Assembly (NCBI GenBank): GCA_025345505.1
Contig: JANVCC010000018.1
Coordinates: 62,086,031-62,150,030 of the forward strand
DNA from: Todiramphus chloris collaris
Lineage: Eukaryota; Chordata; Aves; Coraciiformes; Alcedinidae
Reading direction: 5' to 3'
Length of the DNA: 64,000 bases
Of the stretch, positions 1 to 12,600 are shown in pieces. Position numbers and translations under genes: made by a program. The notes beneath the pieces are model-generated. The model did not search any database, was not told where the DNA came from, and was given only the letters and a program-made list of their open reading frames with translations. The first letter of the stretch is position 1, and every line of letters begins with the position of its first letter.

Positions 1-490
1 AGGAGCCCGCCGGCGGAGAGGTGAACGCCGCTGGGGGCACGGGGAGGGGAGAGGAGGCGGGCAGGGCACGGCGGGGCGACGGACCCCGAACTGGCTTCAT
101 GCCCCCCACCCCGCTTGCAGGACGGCGCCTCGGGGCACCAGGCGGGTTTGGCCGCCGGGTTCGGCCGCGTTCCACCCGGCGACCCGAGCACTTGTCTCCC
201 TGAAGGGGGGGACTGCGTGCCGGTTCCCAGTTAGCGCTGGACGTGTTTGGCCGGGCGGTGGAATTGTGCCCTCTGTTGACCGTCGCCGGCCCGGGCTCGG
301 CCGGAGCCCGGCAGCCGTGGGGGACCCAGCGGGGTGCCCGCAGCACGGATCTCGGGGAGACCGAGCAGCGGGGTTACTGCTTGGCTTTCCGTTCGCGCTC
401 GCCGCTGCTGGCAAAGTTGTTTACTTTGAACGCCTTCTGTAAAGCTGGCAGGTGGTGAGAGCGGCTGTCGATTCCACCTTGCGTACACCA
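1..490 (+). promoter_or_regulatory. TNFAIP3: CpG island at TNFAIP3 promoter / exon 1
   Basis: The first ~480 bases are very rich in G+C and CpG, with GGCGGG-type Sp1 boxes, and then drop sharply to AT-rich sequence. This fits the 5' end of TNFAIP3, whose exon 1 is non-coding in mammals. The exon 1 donor is not settled. Candidates are GAG|GTGAAC after position 20, CAG|GTGGTG after 451, and CCA|GTAAGT after 490. If the first is right, only the tail of exon 1 is inside the window. I found no strong NF-kB decamer here, although the human promoter has two; those may lie upstream of the window. Confidence 0.7.
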
Positions 491-3316
491 GTAAGTTAGG
501 GCGCTAAGCCGTGTAAACCAGTGTAAAACACCACAATCTTTCTTGGTGAAGAGCGATAATATGCTTTGTTCTGTAACGAACGCTCAAAAGACCCAGGCAT
601 AGAAATCCATGGGCACTGAAGGTGTATTAAGCATGTTAATTGCTGCAGCGCCTTACCACAAGAAAGAGCTTGTTAGTGCTGTTTTTCAGATAGAGCACAG
701 AAAATTAAAATAACTTTATGAAGCCACTCACTGGCAGGTCTCAGAGCAGTATTCAGCTTTCCTAAGCCCAGTGTCCTCAGTAGTACATGTTCAGAAAGGA
801 TGCTGCCTGAGACAGCTATTTAATCATTGTTTACAGTGGTGCTTTTCTGAGAATTTCTAGCCATTACATGTCAAAAGGTTAAAGTAATATAGCATATAGT
901 AAAGCACAGTACAGTATAAACTAATATATGGTCGCAGCTGAGCTTTCAGTTCTTTAAATCTCTATCTTAGGTGGCTATTGAGTTACCTTTGTTTCATCAC
1001 GTTGTTTTTGAAAATAAGCGTTGCCCAGCTTTTGCCTTGATTGACGTTTAATGACCGTAAATAGCACAGACAGTAATTACCATGTGTGGAGGGGAAAATA
1101 TGCCAACAGAATATACTATTGAATAATATAGTTCCAGTAAATGCTTCTGTAAACTCAGTACTTTTTGTTACTTAAAGCTGGAAATAACCATTTCAAGGGT
1201 CCATGCCGGTAGTGCTTAGTCACGTGATTAGTCTATATTCATGTAAAAAAATCCCATTGACTCAATGGCTCTACTTACATAAGTAAGGAATTCGGTGTTT
1301 TGGTGATCTCAGAGCAAAGCGTAGCTGTAGTTATTAAACAGATTAATAAGGGGTTGTTTATATTTAATTTCTGAAATCATCAATACACTTTATTATAGGG
1401 TTAAATAAATAGCATGTGTAAAATTTTATTGGTGGGAGGGGAAAATGTGTTATTTCCTTTTTAAGGGTGCATCTTGGTGGGCAAATTATAAGAATATCCC
1501 ATCTATATTAGCTAAAGGAAAGCTCTTCCACATGTTGCAAGGTGTGACAGCTCTGAGCCCTGTCCCTAGTGCTTTCACAGAAACAGAGGAAACTCTGTGT
1601 GAATAACATTGCCCTGACTGAGCAGAGAGGACTTTGCAGCATCTTGTGTTTCATCTGCCTCTGTTTAGGGCTTGACAGGGTGTCCACTGAACCTCTCCAT
1701 TAGCGGTTCTCAGAGAGGTTATAGAGGGCAGCTCTCGGCAGCAGGAGTTTGAGGTCCCCTCTCACACTGGCTTGGTCCTTTCCAGTGCTGCTGCTGGGCA
1801 TTTGGAGATGGATGTCACCAATGGAAGTGACTGGGTGAAGAGGAGAGAGCACCTGGTTCCCTGCGGGGAAGGGTGTGCTGAAGTCCTGTGCAAGAGGGGT
1901 CTTCTGTCTACACAGACCTGGGAGTGCCTTCCCTGTCAGTCCATCAGATTTGTAGTCCTTATTCCTCTCTCTGGCCCTCCAGACTCCCATCTCCATGAGG
2001 AAATTTCCTAATAGTTGTAAAACCCAGATTTCAGTTGCTTCGTGTCTCCCTGTACTTGGCGATGTATGTATCCAGACACTGATACACACTTATGGCTTGA
2101 TATTTGTCCCTAGATTCACAATCACAATGGTGGGCCCTCCTAATGTGAACATCTGTATTCTAAACATGTTAGGCATGCATACATTTTTGTCTTAATAGTA
2201 ATTTGGCTTTGTTTTTAAACAGAGCAATAATGTACATGGACAGCGTGGAGAGTCTCCGTATAGAAATAGGTTGTTGTTGGTGTTACTGTAGTGCATGGGA
2301 GTTTTGAGGGATGTGGTCCCTACGTTTGGCTCTAGCTAGCCACAAAGTTAGTGTGCTCTGAATAAGAATTTCAGAGAGTGTAGAAAGTTTGAGGTTGTGG
2401 GGTTGTTTTGTTCTTCCTGCTGTAGCCCATGAGGCCAGAGATACTGAAGAAAGGGATGTGGGGCAGCGAGCATTTCATGTCCCACTGTGGAAAAATATTG
2501 GGGTTTTTGAGCCAAGTGGAAATGCTTTTTCAGCTATGTTGACTTGCTGCTGAGTAATAGCAAGCACTGCAGTCTGCACCCCCACACATGGCACAAGCAC
2601 CTTTGTGCAGTAGCCCTACTGCTCACAAAATATAGGGAGCCTCAAGAAGAGTAGCCTAAGTCTGTCCTTGAGTACTTGCTCCGCAACAAATTCCTCATTT
2701 GCCATCTTTGGCCAGTGTAAGTATGGGACAGGTATTAGCACGGCATGTAATTCTTGGGACTCTTTGTGTACTGTGCCAAGCATCACTTCTCAGAATGTAC
2801 AGGCTATGGAAATCCGACATGGTCATTATCTGCTTTTTTTGGCATGTGATCAAAACAAGAGCTTGAAACATGCTGAAAGTTCAGCAGGTTCATATGGGAT
2901 TACACTATGCAGTTATCAATTAGTCAAGTCTCCAGCATAATTTTCCCTTCCCTTGATCTTGCCTTCTTTTATCCTAACTTTGATTTAAATGGGGGTTTTT
3001 TGTTTGTTGGTTTTTTTTTTTTTTGAAAGATGATGCAATTTCCTTATCTATGAATAAATTCTCTTTAATATATCAGTAAATGATGAGAATAAGCTGGTCA
3101 GTGCCTTTATCTGAGTCATTCAGAGACACTGATGGATATGAGCTTTAAAAGTCATCATCTATATAAGGCTCAGTGGACTGCATCCACCCTGTACTCATTT
3201 TAGGCAAAACTGCAGCCAGAATCCCGCCCCTGAAAATGCCTTCTCAGTCTCAGAAATGATAGTGTTGTGATGCAAGGACACTAACATGCCAATAAAAGGA
3301 TCCGTTTTCATTTCAG
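491..3316 (+). other. TNFAIP3: TNFAIP3 intron 1 (from the latest candidate donor)
   Basis: This AT-rich stretch lies between the CpG island and the first coding exon. It has a T-run near 3009-3024 and ends in a good acceptor (TTTTCATTTCAG, AG at 3315-3316). I see no conserved coding sequence; the open frames at 1700-2195 and 2668-2940 overlap on both strands and resemble no protein I know. The 5' boundary depends on which exon 1 donor is used. Confidence 0.55.
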
Positions 3317-3629
3317 ATGTCTTCTAGAAACATGGCTGGCCAACATATCCTTCCTCAAGCTTTGTATCAGAGCAATATGCTGAAAGCCATGAAGATTAGA
3401 GAGAGGACACCTGAAGATCTGGTCAAACCGCCCAGTGGGATAATTCACCACTTCAGGACTATGCACAGATACACCATAGAAATGTTCAGAATGTGCCAGT
3501 TTTGTCCTCAGTTTCGGGAAACGCTTCAGAAGGCCCTGACTGACCAGGCTACTCAGACTTCACTGGAGCGCCACAAGAAGCTTAACTGGTGCATGGAAGT
3601 TAGGAGACTTGTCCCTTTGAAGACTAATG
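3317..3629 (+). CDS. TNFAIP3: TNFAIP3 exon 2 (first coding exon, with two in-frame ATGs)
   Basis: The exon starts right after the acceptor AG and its first three bases are ATG (3317). A second in-frame ATG at 3332 begins [11 protein letters not shown], which lines up with human MAEQVLPQAL. I take 3332 as the start: it has A at -3 and G at +4 (AAC ATG G), while 3317 has T at +4 and a -3 base supplied by exon 1. Use of 3317 would add MSSRN. The exon holds OTU residues 1-99 including Asp71, and ends in phase 1 at AATG|GTAAGT. Confidence 0.93.
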
Positions 3630-6600
3630 GTAAGTTATGAGCAGGTCTTTGCACTTGCATTAAAAGGGGTAATACAAATATAGCACTTTTATTAATAGAG
3701 TCTGAGTTCACGTTACTGAAACTGAAGAACATGGCTTTAAAAAAAGCGGTGCCTTTTAATCTTTGTTTTGTAAACTAAACTGCTTTCCACATTCTGTGCT
3801 GCCCTGAGGCTGTAGAAGACCCCTGCCCATATCACGGAATTATGAATAGCCTGAATATCTGAAATCACAGATATTTTCATAATATCAGTAATCTGTGGCA
3901 CAGCTGAGTAAAATACCATGGACTTGCAACCCATCAGCTTTCCTTGAATCCGACTGCTGTGTGTTGACTGCCTTGTCGAAGTGCTGAATGGACTTTAATG
4001 CCGGGCAAGAGGAGACTTCAGAGTGCTTTGAGTGATGGGAATGCATTCTCCTGTACATATAGCAGAAGTTAATAACCTGCTGTAGGCCCTGCCATTGTAG
4101 CTGGAAGGCAAGGTTCACTTACTGATCCAGCTTTTACAGTGGTGCTGGCAGCAGCATCCTGGACATGGAGCCTCTGGGAATCTGACCTCACTGGCTCTGG
4201 AGGCAGTGCCCTGCACCTGGCCAGCTGCCTCATTCTTACCTACCTGTTGGGGTTTGCCAGCTCTCGCCTTCCCTCAGGGCTCACCAGTAACTCCTGCGTG
4301 TGTGACTGACAGCTGTCTTTGTGCAACACAGAGTTTGCAGTGTCCTTTTCTTTCAAGGGTCAGTGGTGGTTTTAAGACTTGTTTTTTGGGTTACTATGTG
4401 TGTATTGCATCAGATGCTGTAAGTGGAAAGGTACAGCAGTAGTGCAAAGGTTTACTGAATAGGTTATGTGTGTCCCCGGTCCTGAGCAGGAAATTTTTGC
4501 ACATGACTGTAAGAGTCGCTGTGCATTTCATGGTCAGTGGAGGAAAGATTTGGTAACGGCTATGACTTATGGTCACGCAGATGAAACTTGGACTCAGGGT
4601 TCCCTACAGCACAGATTACCCCAAACCAGGAAGGCAGACTGGGACAGTGAGGTCTCCAAGAGCATGCAAAATACATGTTCTTTGCTTGAGGAGCAGGTCA
4701 CTGTGGTTATAGAAACACTGGGTGTGGTGGATCTGCAGCCCCGTTGAAGTCCTTACATTATGTTCTGTGGATCCTTCTTTTCATATCTGCCTATATACAT
4801 ATTGCCCTTATCTTCCTAGTCCACGTTTTTCCTATCCCAAGTTCTACTGTATTTCTCAGTCCGATTGTAAACAGCTGTGTTGTGCAAAAGCCATAAAACT
4901 AGAACAGCTGCATGGATGTCACTGCCCTGACCTAGAAGACCCTGAATCTAATGTGCATCTCTCTAACTGTCATAGAGGCCCTGACCTTCTGGTGGACTTC
5001 TGTGGGCTGCCCCTGCAGTGGTGTAAAATTCTCTTGCCTGTAATTAGGCAGTGCATGGGGATATTGTAATCCTGAACTTCCAGGAGGACTGGAGTTGCAG
5101 CTGGGACAGGCAGCACTTTGCAGGTACTAGGAGGGTAACATCACTCCAAGTGTTGCATCTTCCAAACTTCACCCCAAGAGAAACACTCTTAACAGATTTA
5201 CTAGGAAAGTGGACAATGTGCCTAATTGTTGCCCAGGGCAAAGAGCAACAGTTTTGGAATCCCCCATCTCCTTGTATGCAGGACATACAAGCCCTGCAAG
5301 GGTTAACACTGCCTGGACAGGCCCTAGTTGCTGACAACGCTATATTCAATAACTGTGACCTCTCTTGCATTGTCTCATGACTGTCAGCCACTGTTACAAA
5401 TGGGAACAAACTGTTGAGTTGGATCCCATCTGTGAGCAGGTGTGCCACTATATAAGATGCTGAAATATTAGGGCAGGTTGAGGGAAAACAAAGCAAAGGG
5501 TCAGTTTGTGGTCCTTTAGTACCCCTTGCAGCCAATGAACTCAGCTTCATTTCAGTGCTTCAGGGTCATTAAGTGCATAGGTAGAAGGAGATGCTTTGGA
5601 AACCTGTGGTTTATGCAAATAAGTCACAGTCAGGGAACTTTGCAGGAGAGAGAAGGTAGGCTGGACTGAAGGAGAGGATCCCTGAAAGAAGGGACAGAAA
5701 TCTGAAGAAGGCCTGTATTATCCCAGAGAATAACATGGGTTTTTTGTTCTCCCACATGGCACGAAGAATAGTTTTTAAAGCATTTAGCTGCTTAATCCAT
5801 AGATGTGGAAGTAGTATATTAATTCTTTCACTCAGCGGTGGGCTTGCTTCAGCAAATTTGTTGGAGTTTTTTTCTGATGAAGGTTGTAATTGTTGAAAGC
5901 AAAGTATCTTCTATAGGATTTATGTTTTACCTAATACGTATATGAGTTTGTGGAGTGATGGGGTTTTTTTTTTTATTAAAAGAAAAGCCCTTTTGAATCA
6001 CCACACATTTCTTTGTAGACCTGCGAATGGATGATAGAAGGAAAGCAGTAGGAGGTATAAAAATCGAAACTGTATTTAAAAAAAAATTAAAAATATTAAA
6101 AATTCCAGCATCTATTGGTTGTAGAAATTTCACTTGTATAATGAATCGGCATTCATTTCAGCTCATCCAGCCACACCCCATGGGAAAGTCCGAGGGAGGC
6201 TTCGATGCTCTGCCCTGCATGCCGCCGCGGAACAAAAAGTACAACTGTTGCTCAATTGCTAGTCAAACGGTGCAGGGGGAATTCCAAGTGCTGTGTAAGG
6301 AATTTTGGGCAGTGCTGCTCAATAAAGAACTGAAAGCAAGCTCTCAGAGAGAGAGAGAGAGAAAGAGAGGAATCTTATCTTTGCTCTAGATTTTGCAAAG
6401 CAAAAATTTTAATGGGATTGATGTCATCTTTCTTGGTCAGAAGGAAACCCAGTCAGTTTTTCTGTCTTACATGTTGTTACCTGATTTTTGTGCTCAAGTA
6501 AGCAGCCTACGGACTTGAAGTAAGCTTTGCAAGACAGCGTTCAGAAATCAGAAGGCAGTTGCAGGAACCTGCTGTGCACTGAGTCCATAACAATTATTTA

Positions 6601-9600
6601 TGAACCGTTGAGTAGATTTTGAATGATATATTTTTCGGGGTTTGGGATCTTTTGTAGGTTTTTCTCTGCATTTTCATAGAAAAAGTAGCAAAAGTCCACA
6701 AATGGTGTATTTGAGCTCAAAATGCATGTGGCACACTGGGTTTAAGTCTTTTGTGGGGCTTCTTTGTATGTTGGGGTTTTTTTTTCCACATGAGAAAAAT
6801 CTACTATTTTTACCATGGTGGAAGTCCTCTATTCCAAGGAAGCTGCTGTGGTTTCTTAGCATTGGGTGAATCTGTTTACCACTGTAGTAAACTCCAGACC
6901 TAGTTTTGAATCTGAGGATGTGATAGTAATGACTTCTAAAGAAGATTGCTAGAGATAGAATTTGAAACCAAGCCATAGGCATAGTTTGTCACACCTTTTA
7001 ATTAAGTTACTTAACTTCTGTGATTCTTAGTTTCTTCCCCTCTGAAATTGCAGAATGTCTCTTTCCTTCCTACCTGTAAAGAGGACTTTTTCAATGCAAG
7101 GAGGGTGTCTAAATGAAAATCAAATCATTATACTTTTCATTTATTTAGTTTTAATTTTGAGTTTTAAAAAACAACCCTGTAAATAATATATTTAACAGCC
7201 TAGCAGTTCTGAGAGGAAGGTAGAGGTGTTCCTACGTCATTGACTCTTCCCTTTTTATCCATCTCTTTTTTTATTACAACTCCTCCATCAAGCACAGACA
7301 AGCACCAAGCTTTTCAATGCAGTACTCATCGGGGGATGTGAGGCTTGGTGTTTAGTATTTTCTATAGACTACTGTAGTAGTTTCTTAGTGGTTTTCATTA
7401 TCTCTACCCTGTGCCATCAGGTGTATATTTGTATAAACACTGGTAAGGGAGATTTACTTGTGCCTTTGTAATTTTAAGAGAACTTTGTCGTGTTCCAAAG
7501 CTATTTCAGCTGCATTTGTCATTTGCAGTTGACCCCAAAATTTAGTTCATGATATCAATCAAAGCTAAGTAAGATAGATAAGGAGCATTGCTGCATGACA
7601 GCTTAACACTAACAGGTGAAGGGGCAAAGCTAGTAGACAGGGGACTTTTTTCCTTTGTATCTCTGAGCAGAGAGCTCATAGCTGTGGTCTCCTTGTTAAA
7701 AGCCTTCTGTTCGAGGCTGAGAGAGAAGAACACAGGGAATATGCATATGTGCAGCGTAATTCTACATTGTGAGCGCTTGTGAGGTTTAACTTTAGCAGCC
7801 ATTTAAAAACAATGTACTCTTTCTTTTTTCTGCAGGTGATGGAAATTGCCTCATGCATGCTGCATCACAGTACATGTGGGGTATTGAAGATATCGACCTC
7901 GTCTTAAGGAAAACATTGTTTAACGCACTCAGGGAGATTGACACACAGAACTTCAAACTCCGCTGGCAGCGAGAGGCTATTAAATCCCAGGAGTTTGTAG
8001 AAACGGGGCTCCACTATGACACGCGGGTAAGGTGGCCTGAGGGAATTGTGCTGTTCAGTGATGACTTTATGGTTTCAATTGCTTTTTCACTTAATGGACT
8101 CCACTGTTAGTGGAGAGCAGAAATAGTCTTTCCTTTGGAGGAGATGGGAAAATGTGATTATTCTGAGCACTCCTGTGCTACAGTTGGTTCCTGGCCTCCA
8201 TGTCTTTGAACTATGCTGAACTATGCTATTATCACCATGCTGATGGATATTTCTTTCCTCAGAACTGGGAGGAGGAGTGGGAATACCTCATTGAAATGAC
8301 CTCCCCAGAAACATCTGGGGGTCAAAACAGACTTCCATATAATGCACTGGAAGAAATCCACATCTTCATCCTTGCTAACATCCTCAGAAGGCCAGTCATT
8401 GTCCTTGCAGGTGAGTTGCCTAGCCACTTAATCTGTGTGTTACTCTGTGCTGTGTAAGTAATCTTACTTCAACAATTGTTGGTTTTGGGTGGATACATTT
8501 CAGAACAGGGTGTTTTCAGCAGTTGTTCTAACCCACTCAGAGTATATTTTCTCTTGCCTGTAGCACATACTTACTTGTGTTTATTTGTGTTTTCTTTTTC
8601 TTCCTTATGCAGATAAAGTGGTGAGAAGTTTAGAGTCAGGCTCCAGTTTTGCTCCTCTGAACGTTGGTGGTATTTACTTGCCTCTCCTTTGGCCAGCTGA
8701 AGAATGCTACAGATACCCAATTGTGCTCGGCTATGACAATATGCATTTTACACCACTAGTGACGCTGAAGGACAGTGGGCCAGGTATTTTTCAAGTACCT
8801 TGTTTGGTATTTATGTAGCTTCTCCAACACCATCATGCTAATAAAGCATTTACATTATACTCTGGTTTAGATTTGCATTAGATTGTAAAAGATTCCTTTG
8901 GAATATGTTCTTAAAATGTGAGCAAGAACAACTTTGTAAATCTAACTAAAAGTTGCCTTCAAAATGCTGGTTGAAAGTAGAGTGCAACTCACCTGTTCAC
9001 AGGCTGGAATCACTCAGAGTGGCTTCTGCCTTATTGTGTTCTGGCCTCCTTTCCACACTTCATTAGAAGAGAAGTTTTGAAGGACATGGGCTAATTAAAT
9101 ATATTCTTTGCCATTTTTAATGCTTCTCTTCTGAGTGGAAAAGAATTCACAGAATCACAGAACTTCCTAGATTGAAAAGAGCTTTAAGATCATCTAGTCC
9201 AATCACTAACCTAACACTGAGAAGACCTTGACTAAACCATATTCCTCGGCCCTACATCTAGGGATTTGGAAGAAACCTCTGGAGATGATCTGTTTCTCTT
9301 GGTTCAGGTTAGGGCATCATCCCATGAAAAGCTACAACAAACTAAGATCTGCAATATTGCACAAATTGAGAAGAAAACTCCTATAGGAATATTAAAACTC
9401 CTGTGGGATGGGGCTATGTTTGTGTTGCAGGTGGGTCTGTGTCCTCCCTCAATGTCACTGTTTAGAAACTTGTTGCTCTGGCCAGCCATTCTCTCTCTCC
9501 AAAATCTAGCAGTTGTGGTGACTTCTCCATGTGTTGTGTCTTGTGGTTACTCCTGACAGATAAATAAGTACATATATGCTAATCTATCTTGTTTCCCCAC

Positions 9601-12600
9601 AGAAATCCGGGCTGTCCCTCTGGTCACCAGTGAACGAGGCAGATTTGAGGATTTGAGTGTGCACTTTCTGACAGACACAGAAGACAGGGAGAAAGAGCAG
9701 CTACTAAAAGACTACTTGATAGTAATAGAAATTCCAGTGCAAGGCTGGGATCATGGTACAACTCATCTAATCAATGCTGCAAAGTAAGTGTCATTCCTGT
9801 TTCCTCAATGTTATCTTGTTTATGGAGGTGGGAAAAGCCAGGCAGCCCAGTGTGTTCCTTCAGTCTTCCCATCCTTCTGTGGTAGCACACATGTTTACCC
9901 TCTGAAATACGAAATATTTGCATTAATGTTAACATGCTTTAAAGTGGTATGAGCTCAGACCAGTCTTAAGTTTAAAGGCAAAAATGTCTTCAGATTTATC
10001 AGACTGAAACTGGTGTTTTAGAAGGGTAAACCCGATGGATTAGTTTCACTGACTTTTATGTTACATAGGAGGGTGGCTGAAAAGTAGTTAAACCCAGGAA
10101 CTAGGCAGATTAAACTCGCACTTTATTTAAGGGCACATTGCATAATGGGCAGTTGGTGTAATTTTGGCTGCCCAAGAGAAAGTACTTGTCAGTATGTTCT
10201 TGACACAGATGCTATGACACCCTGGGCTGTTGTGGTGAGGCAGTTACCAGGAAGCTGTGGCTGGTGGAGGAACCGGCATCTGCAATTGTCCTACTGACAG
10301 TTGAGCATCAGTAACATGCAGGGGGCAGCTGATGGCACCCATTGGCTTCTCACATTTAGGAGATACTGTCAGTGGTGTCCTCTCAGCCTCTTCACAAGTG
10401 TGGGAGGGAAATGACTCCCTGTATCCTCTGTCTTTGCTTCCATTACTACACAGCGAGTTGTCTTTATGCTGTTGGGTGGTACTGGTTTAAGAGCCTTGAA
10501 AATTGAAGTCCTCCTACACAAAGGACACATGCATACATAAAGAGCAACAAATGAGCTTCCCTAGTCCCACTGTGTTCTGGAGTATTACCAGTAGCGCTAG
10601 CTTCTCATCCTACCAGCTGTGGCATGGTGAAGCTCTGGTGTGGGATTTTCCCTGTGGTCAGTGTCAGAGTAGAGATGGTGTGATGGATGCTAGCATTACA
10701 CATGCCACACTGAAGCCCTGTAGTTTGTTTGGAAAATTCTGCTGGTAGATACAGACCTAACAGGACAAATCCAGGAGCAGATTTCATGATAAAATGTATC
10801 GTGAAATGCTGAGCTCACTGTAGGAGAGGCTTGTTCTTAGCATGGGCTGGTGAAGAAAGGGGTCTTCCACTCTCACCTCTGCTCAGATGAGCACTGGTCT
10901 TCAGAGGAATTCAGGATTTGTGGGACTTTTATTTTCACTTCTGAGACATTATCCATATTCTTCAGGCAAACAGTTTTCTGAAGAAAAACCCCATCTAGAA
11001 AATCCTTTTAAGAATACTTCTGTTTAGCATCATGTCAGACCTTTTCTTTACATGTGAAATTCTCCATTTAACATCACTGAACACCTGTTTTAAAAATTAT
11101 TTCCATTTACAGCAACAGTTTAACATCCTGGATCTTCTAGCTGAGTAATATGGATGTGCATTAAATCTACATTTCCTCCCCACATTGCTTGTGTTTGCTT
11201 TCATCCCCACCATCTGCCCTTTTCAACCACTGATGCAGTCTTCCTTTTTTGTCTGTCAGGTTAGATGAAGGCAACCTACCCAAAGAAATAAACCTGGTGG
11301 AAGATTACTTTCAACTGGTACAGCATGAGTACAAGAAATGGCAGGAAAACACTGAACCTGCTAGAAGAGAGAACTGCTCCAGGAACAAACAAGAACTGTC
11401 TTTGTCCCAGCTCTCCCTCTTACAGGTGAAATGCGAAACGCTGAATTGCCCTTTCTACATGTCTGTGAACACCCAGCCCTACTGCCATGAGTGCTTTGAG
11501 CGGAGGTCCCAAGGAAGCAAAGGAAAGAAGCAGACCTCCAAAGCAGCATCTGAGAAACTGAAGGCAGCTGGGTCAGGCTCCTCCCATGGGGACATTTGTG
11601 AACCTGGGGGATGGACAGCCGAAGGGCCTGTGACAGGGCCTCGCTCTGCACCTCCAACTGCTCCAAGTCTTTTCCTCTACAGCGAGACTACGGCCATGAA
11701 ATGCAAGACACCGGACTGCCCCTTTACGTTGAATGTGCAACACAATGGGCTTTGCGAACGCTGCTACAACTCCAGACAGCTTGGTCCTTGCAACAACTTG
11801 GATGACCAAAGACATTTAGACTATGCTACGTGCAAGGTGTGCCATCAGAAGGCTAACAGAACCTTCAACGGCATATGCAGCACTTGCTTCAAAAGGTCTA
11901 CCGAGCGCTTTTCAAATGGCAGCCCTGCTTTCCTGCCCACGTACCACCAGAGATCCACATCTGACCCTTCCCAGATCTTGCAGAGCCTCCTCCAGCACCC
12001 CTGCCATCAGGCCCCCAACAGCCATGGCGAGGAGCCTACACCACCGGCACTGCCTCCCGAGGAGAGAAGGGGAGGTAACCTCTGCAGGAAACCTGGCTGC
12101 AAGTTTTTTGGGACATCACAAAATGAGGGCTTTTGCACGTTGTGTTTCTTTGAATACAGAGAAAACCAGGGTAAGTGGAGTTGGAGTGAACTTTGGCACA
12201 TTTTGGCTGCAGATTGGCCTCCTTGAGCCATGAAGCTCTGGGTGCACTGGGTGCTAAAATGACAGGAAATGATGGAAACTGCATGGAACAGAAGCAGCAG
12301 AGTGAGGAGAAGGTGCTTTTTTGGCTGTTGTTATCCTGTCAAGGAACACATGGTGGGAAAGCGTGGGAAATCTGAAACCCCTTGTAAAAATCTTCCTGTT
12401 GGCTTTCATGGTCATGAAAGCAAAACTAGCTCAAGAGGGGGTGAGTTTTGATTCCTCCCCACTGTCCCCTGCAATCATGGTTTGGCATTAATTTCCTTCA
12501 CAGCTAGACAAGTTTGTAGGGGTCATTGAGGGAAATGCAATTGTACTGATGGTGCTGAAAACCAGTTATGTTAGCAAGGCTTTTAAAAAACTTGGGATGA

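Noticed and set aside
5044-5550. 168-codon open frame on the minus strand in TNFAIP3 intron 2
   Set aside because: No recognisable domain, a second open frame runs opposite to it on the plus strand, and it lies inside an intron. Treated as a chance frame or decayed repeat.
6027-6389. 120-codon plus-strand frame in intron 2 as an extra exon
   Set aside because: It has no counterpart in the A20 family, ends in an AG microsatellite and is not needed: exon 2 joins exon 3 in phase across a conserved glycine.
11823-12233. 136-codon frame overlapping TNFAIP3 exon 7 in another frame
   Set aside because: It is a shadow of the GC-richer zinc-finger exon; the A20 frame explains the sequence fully.
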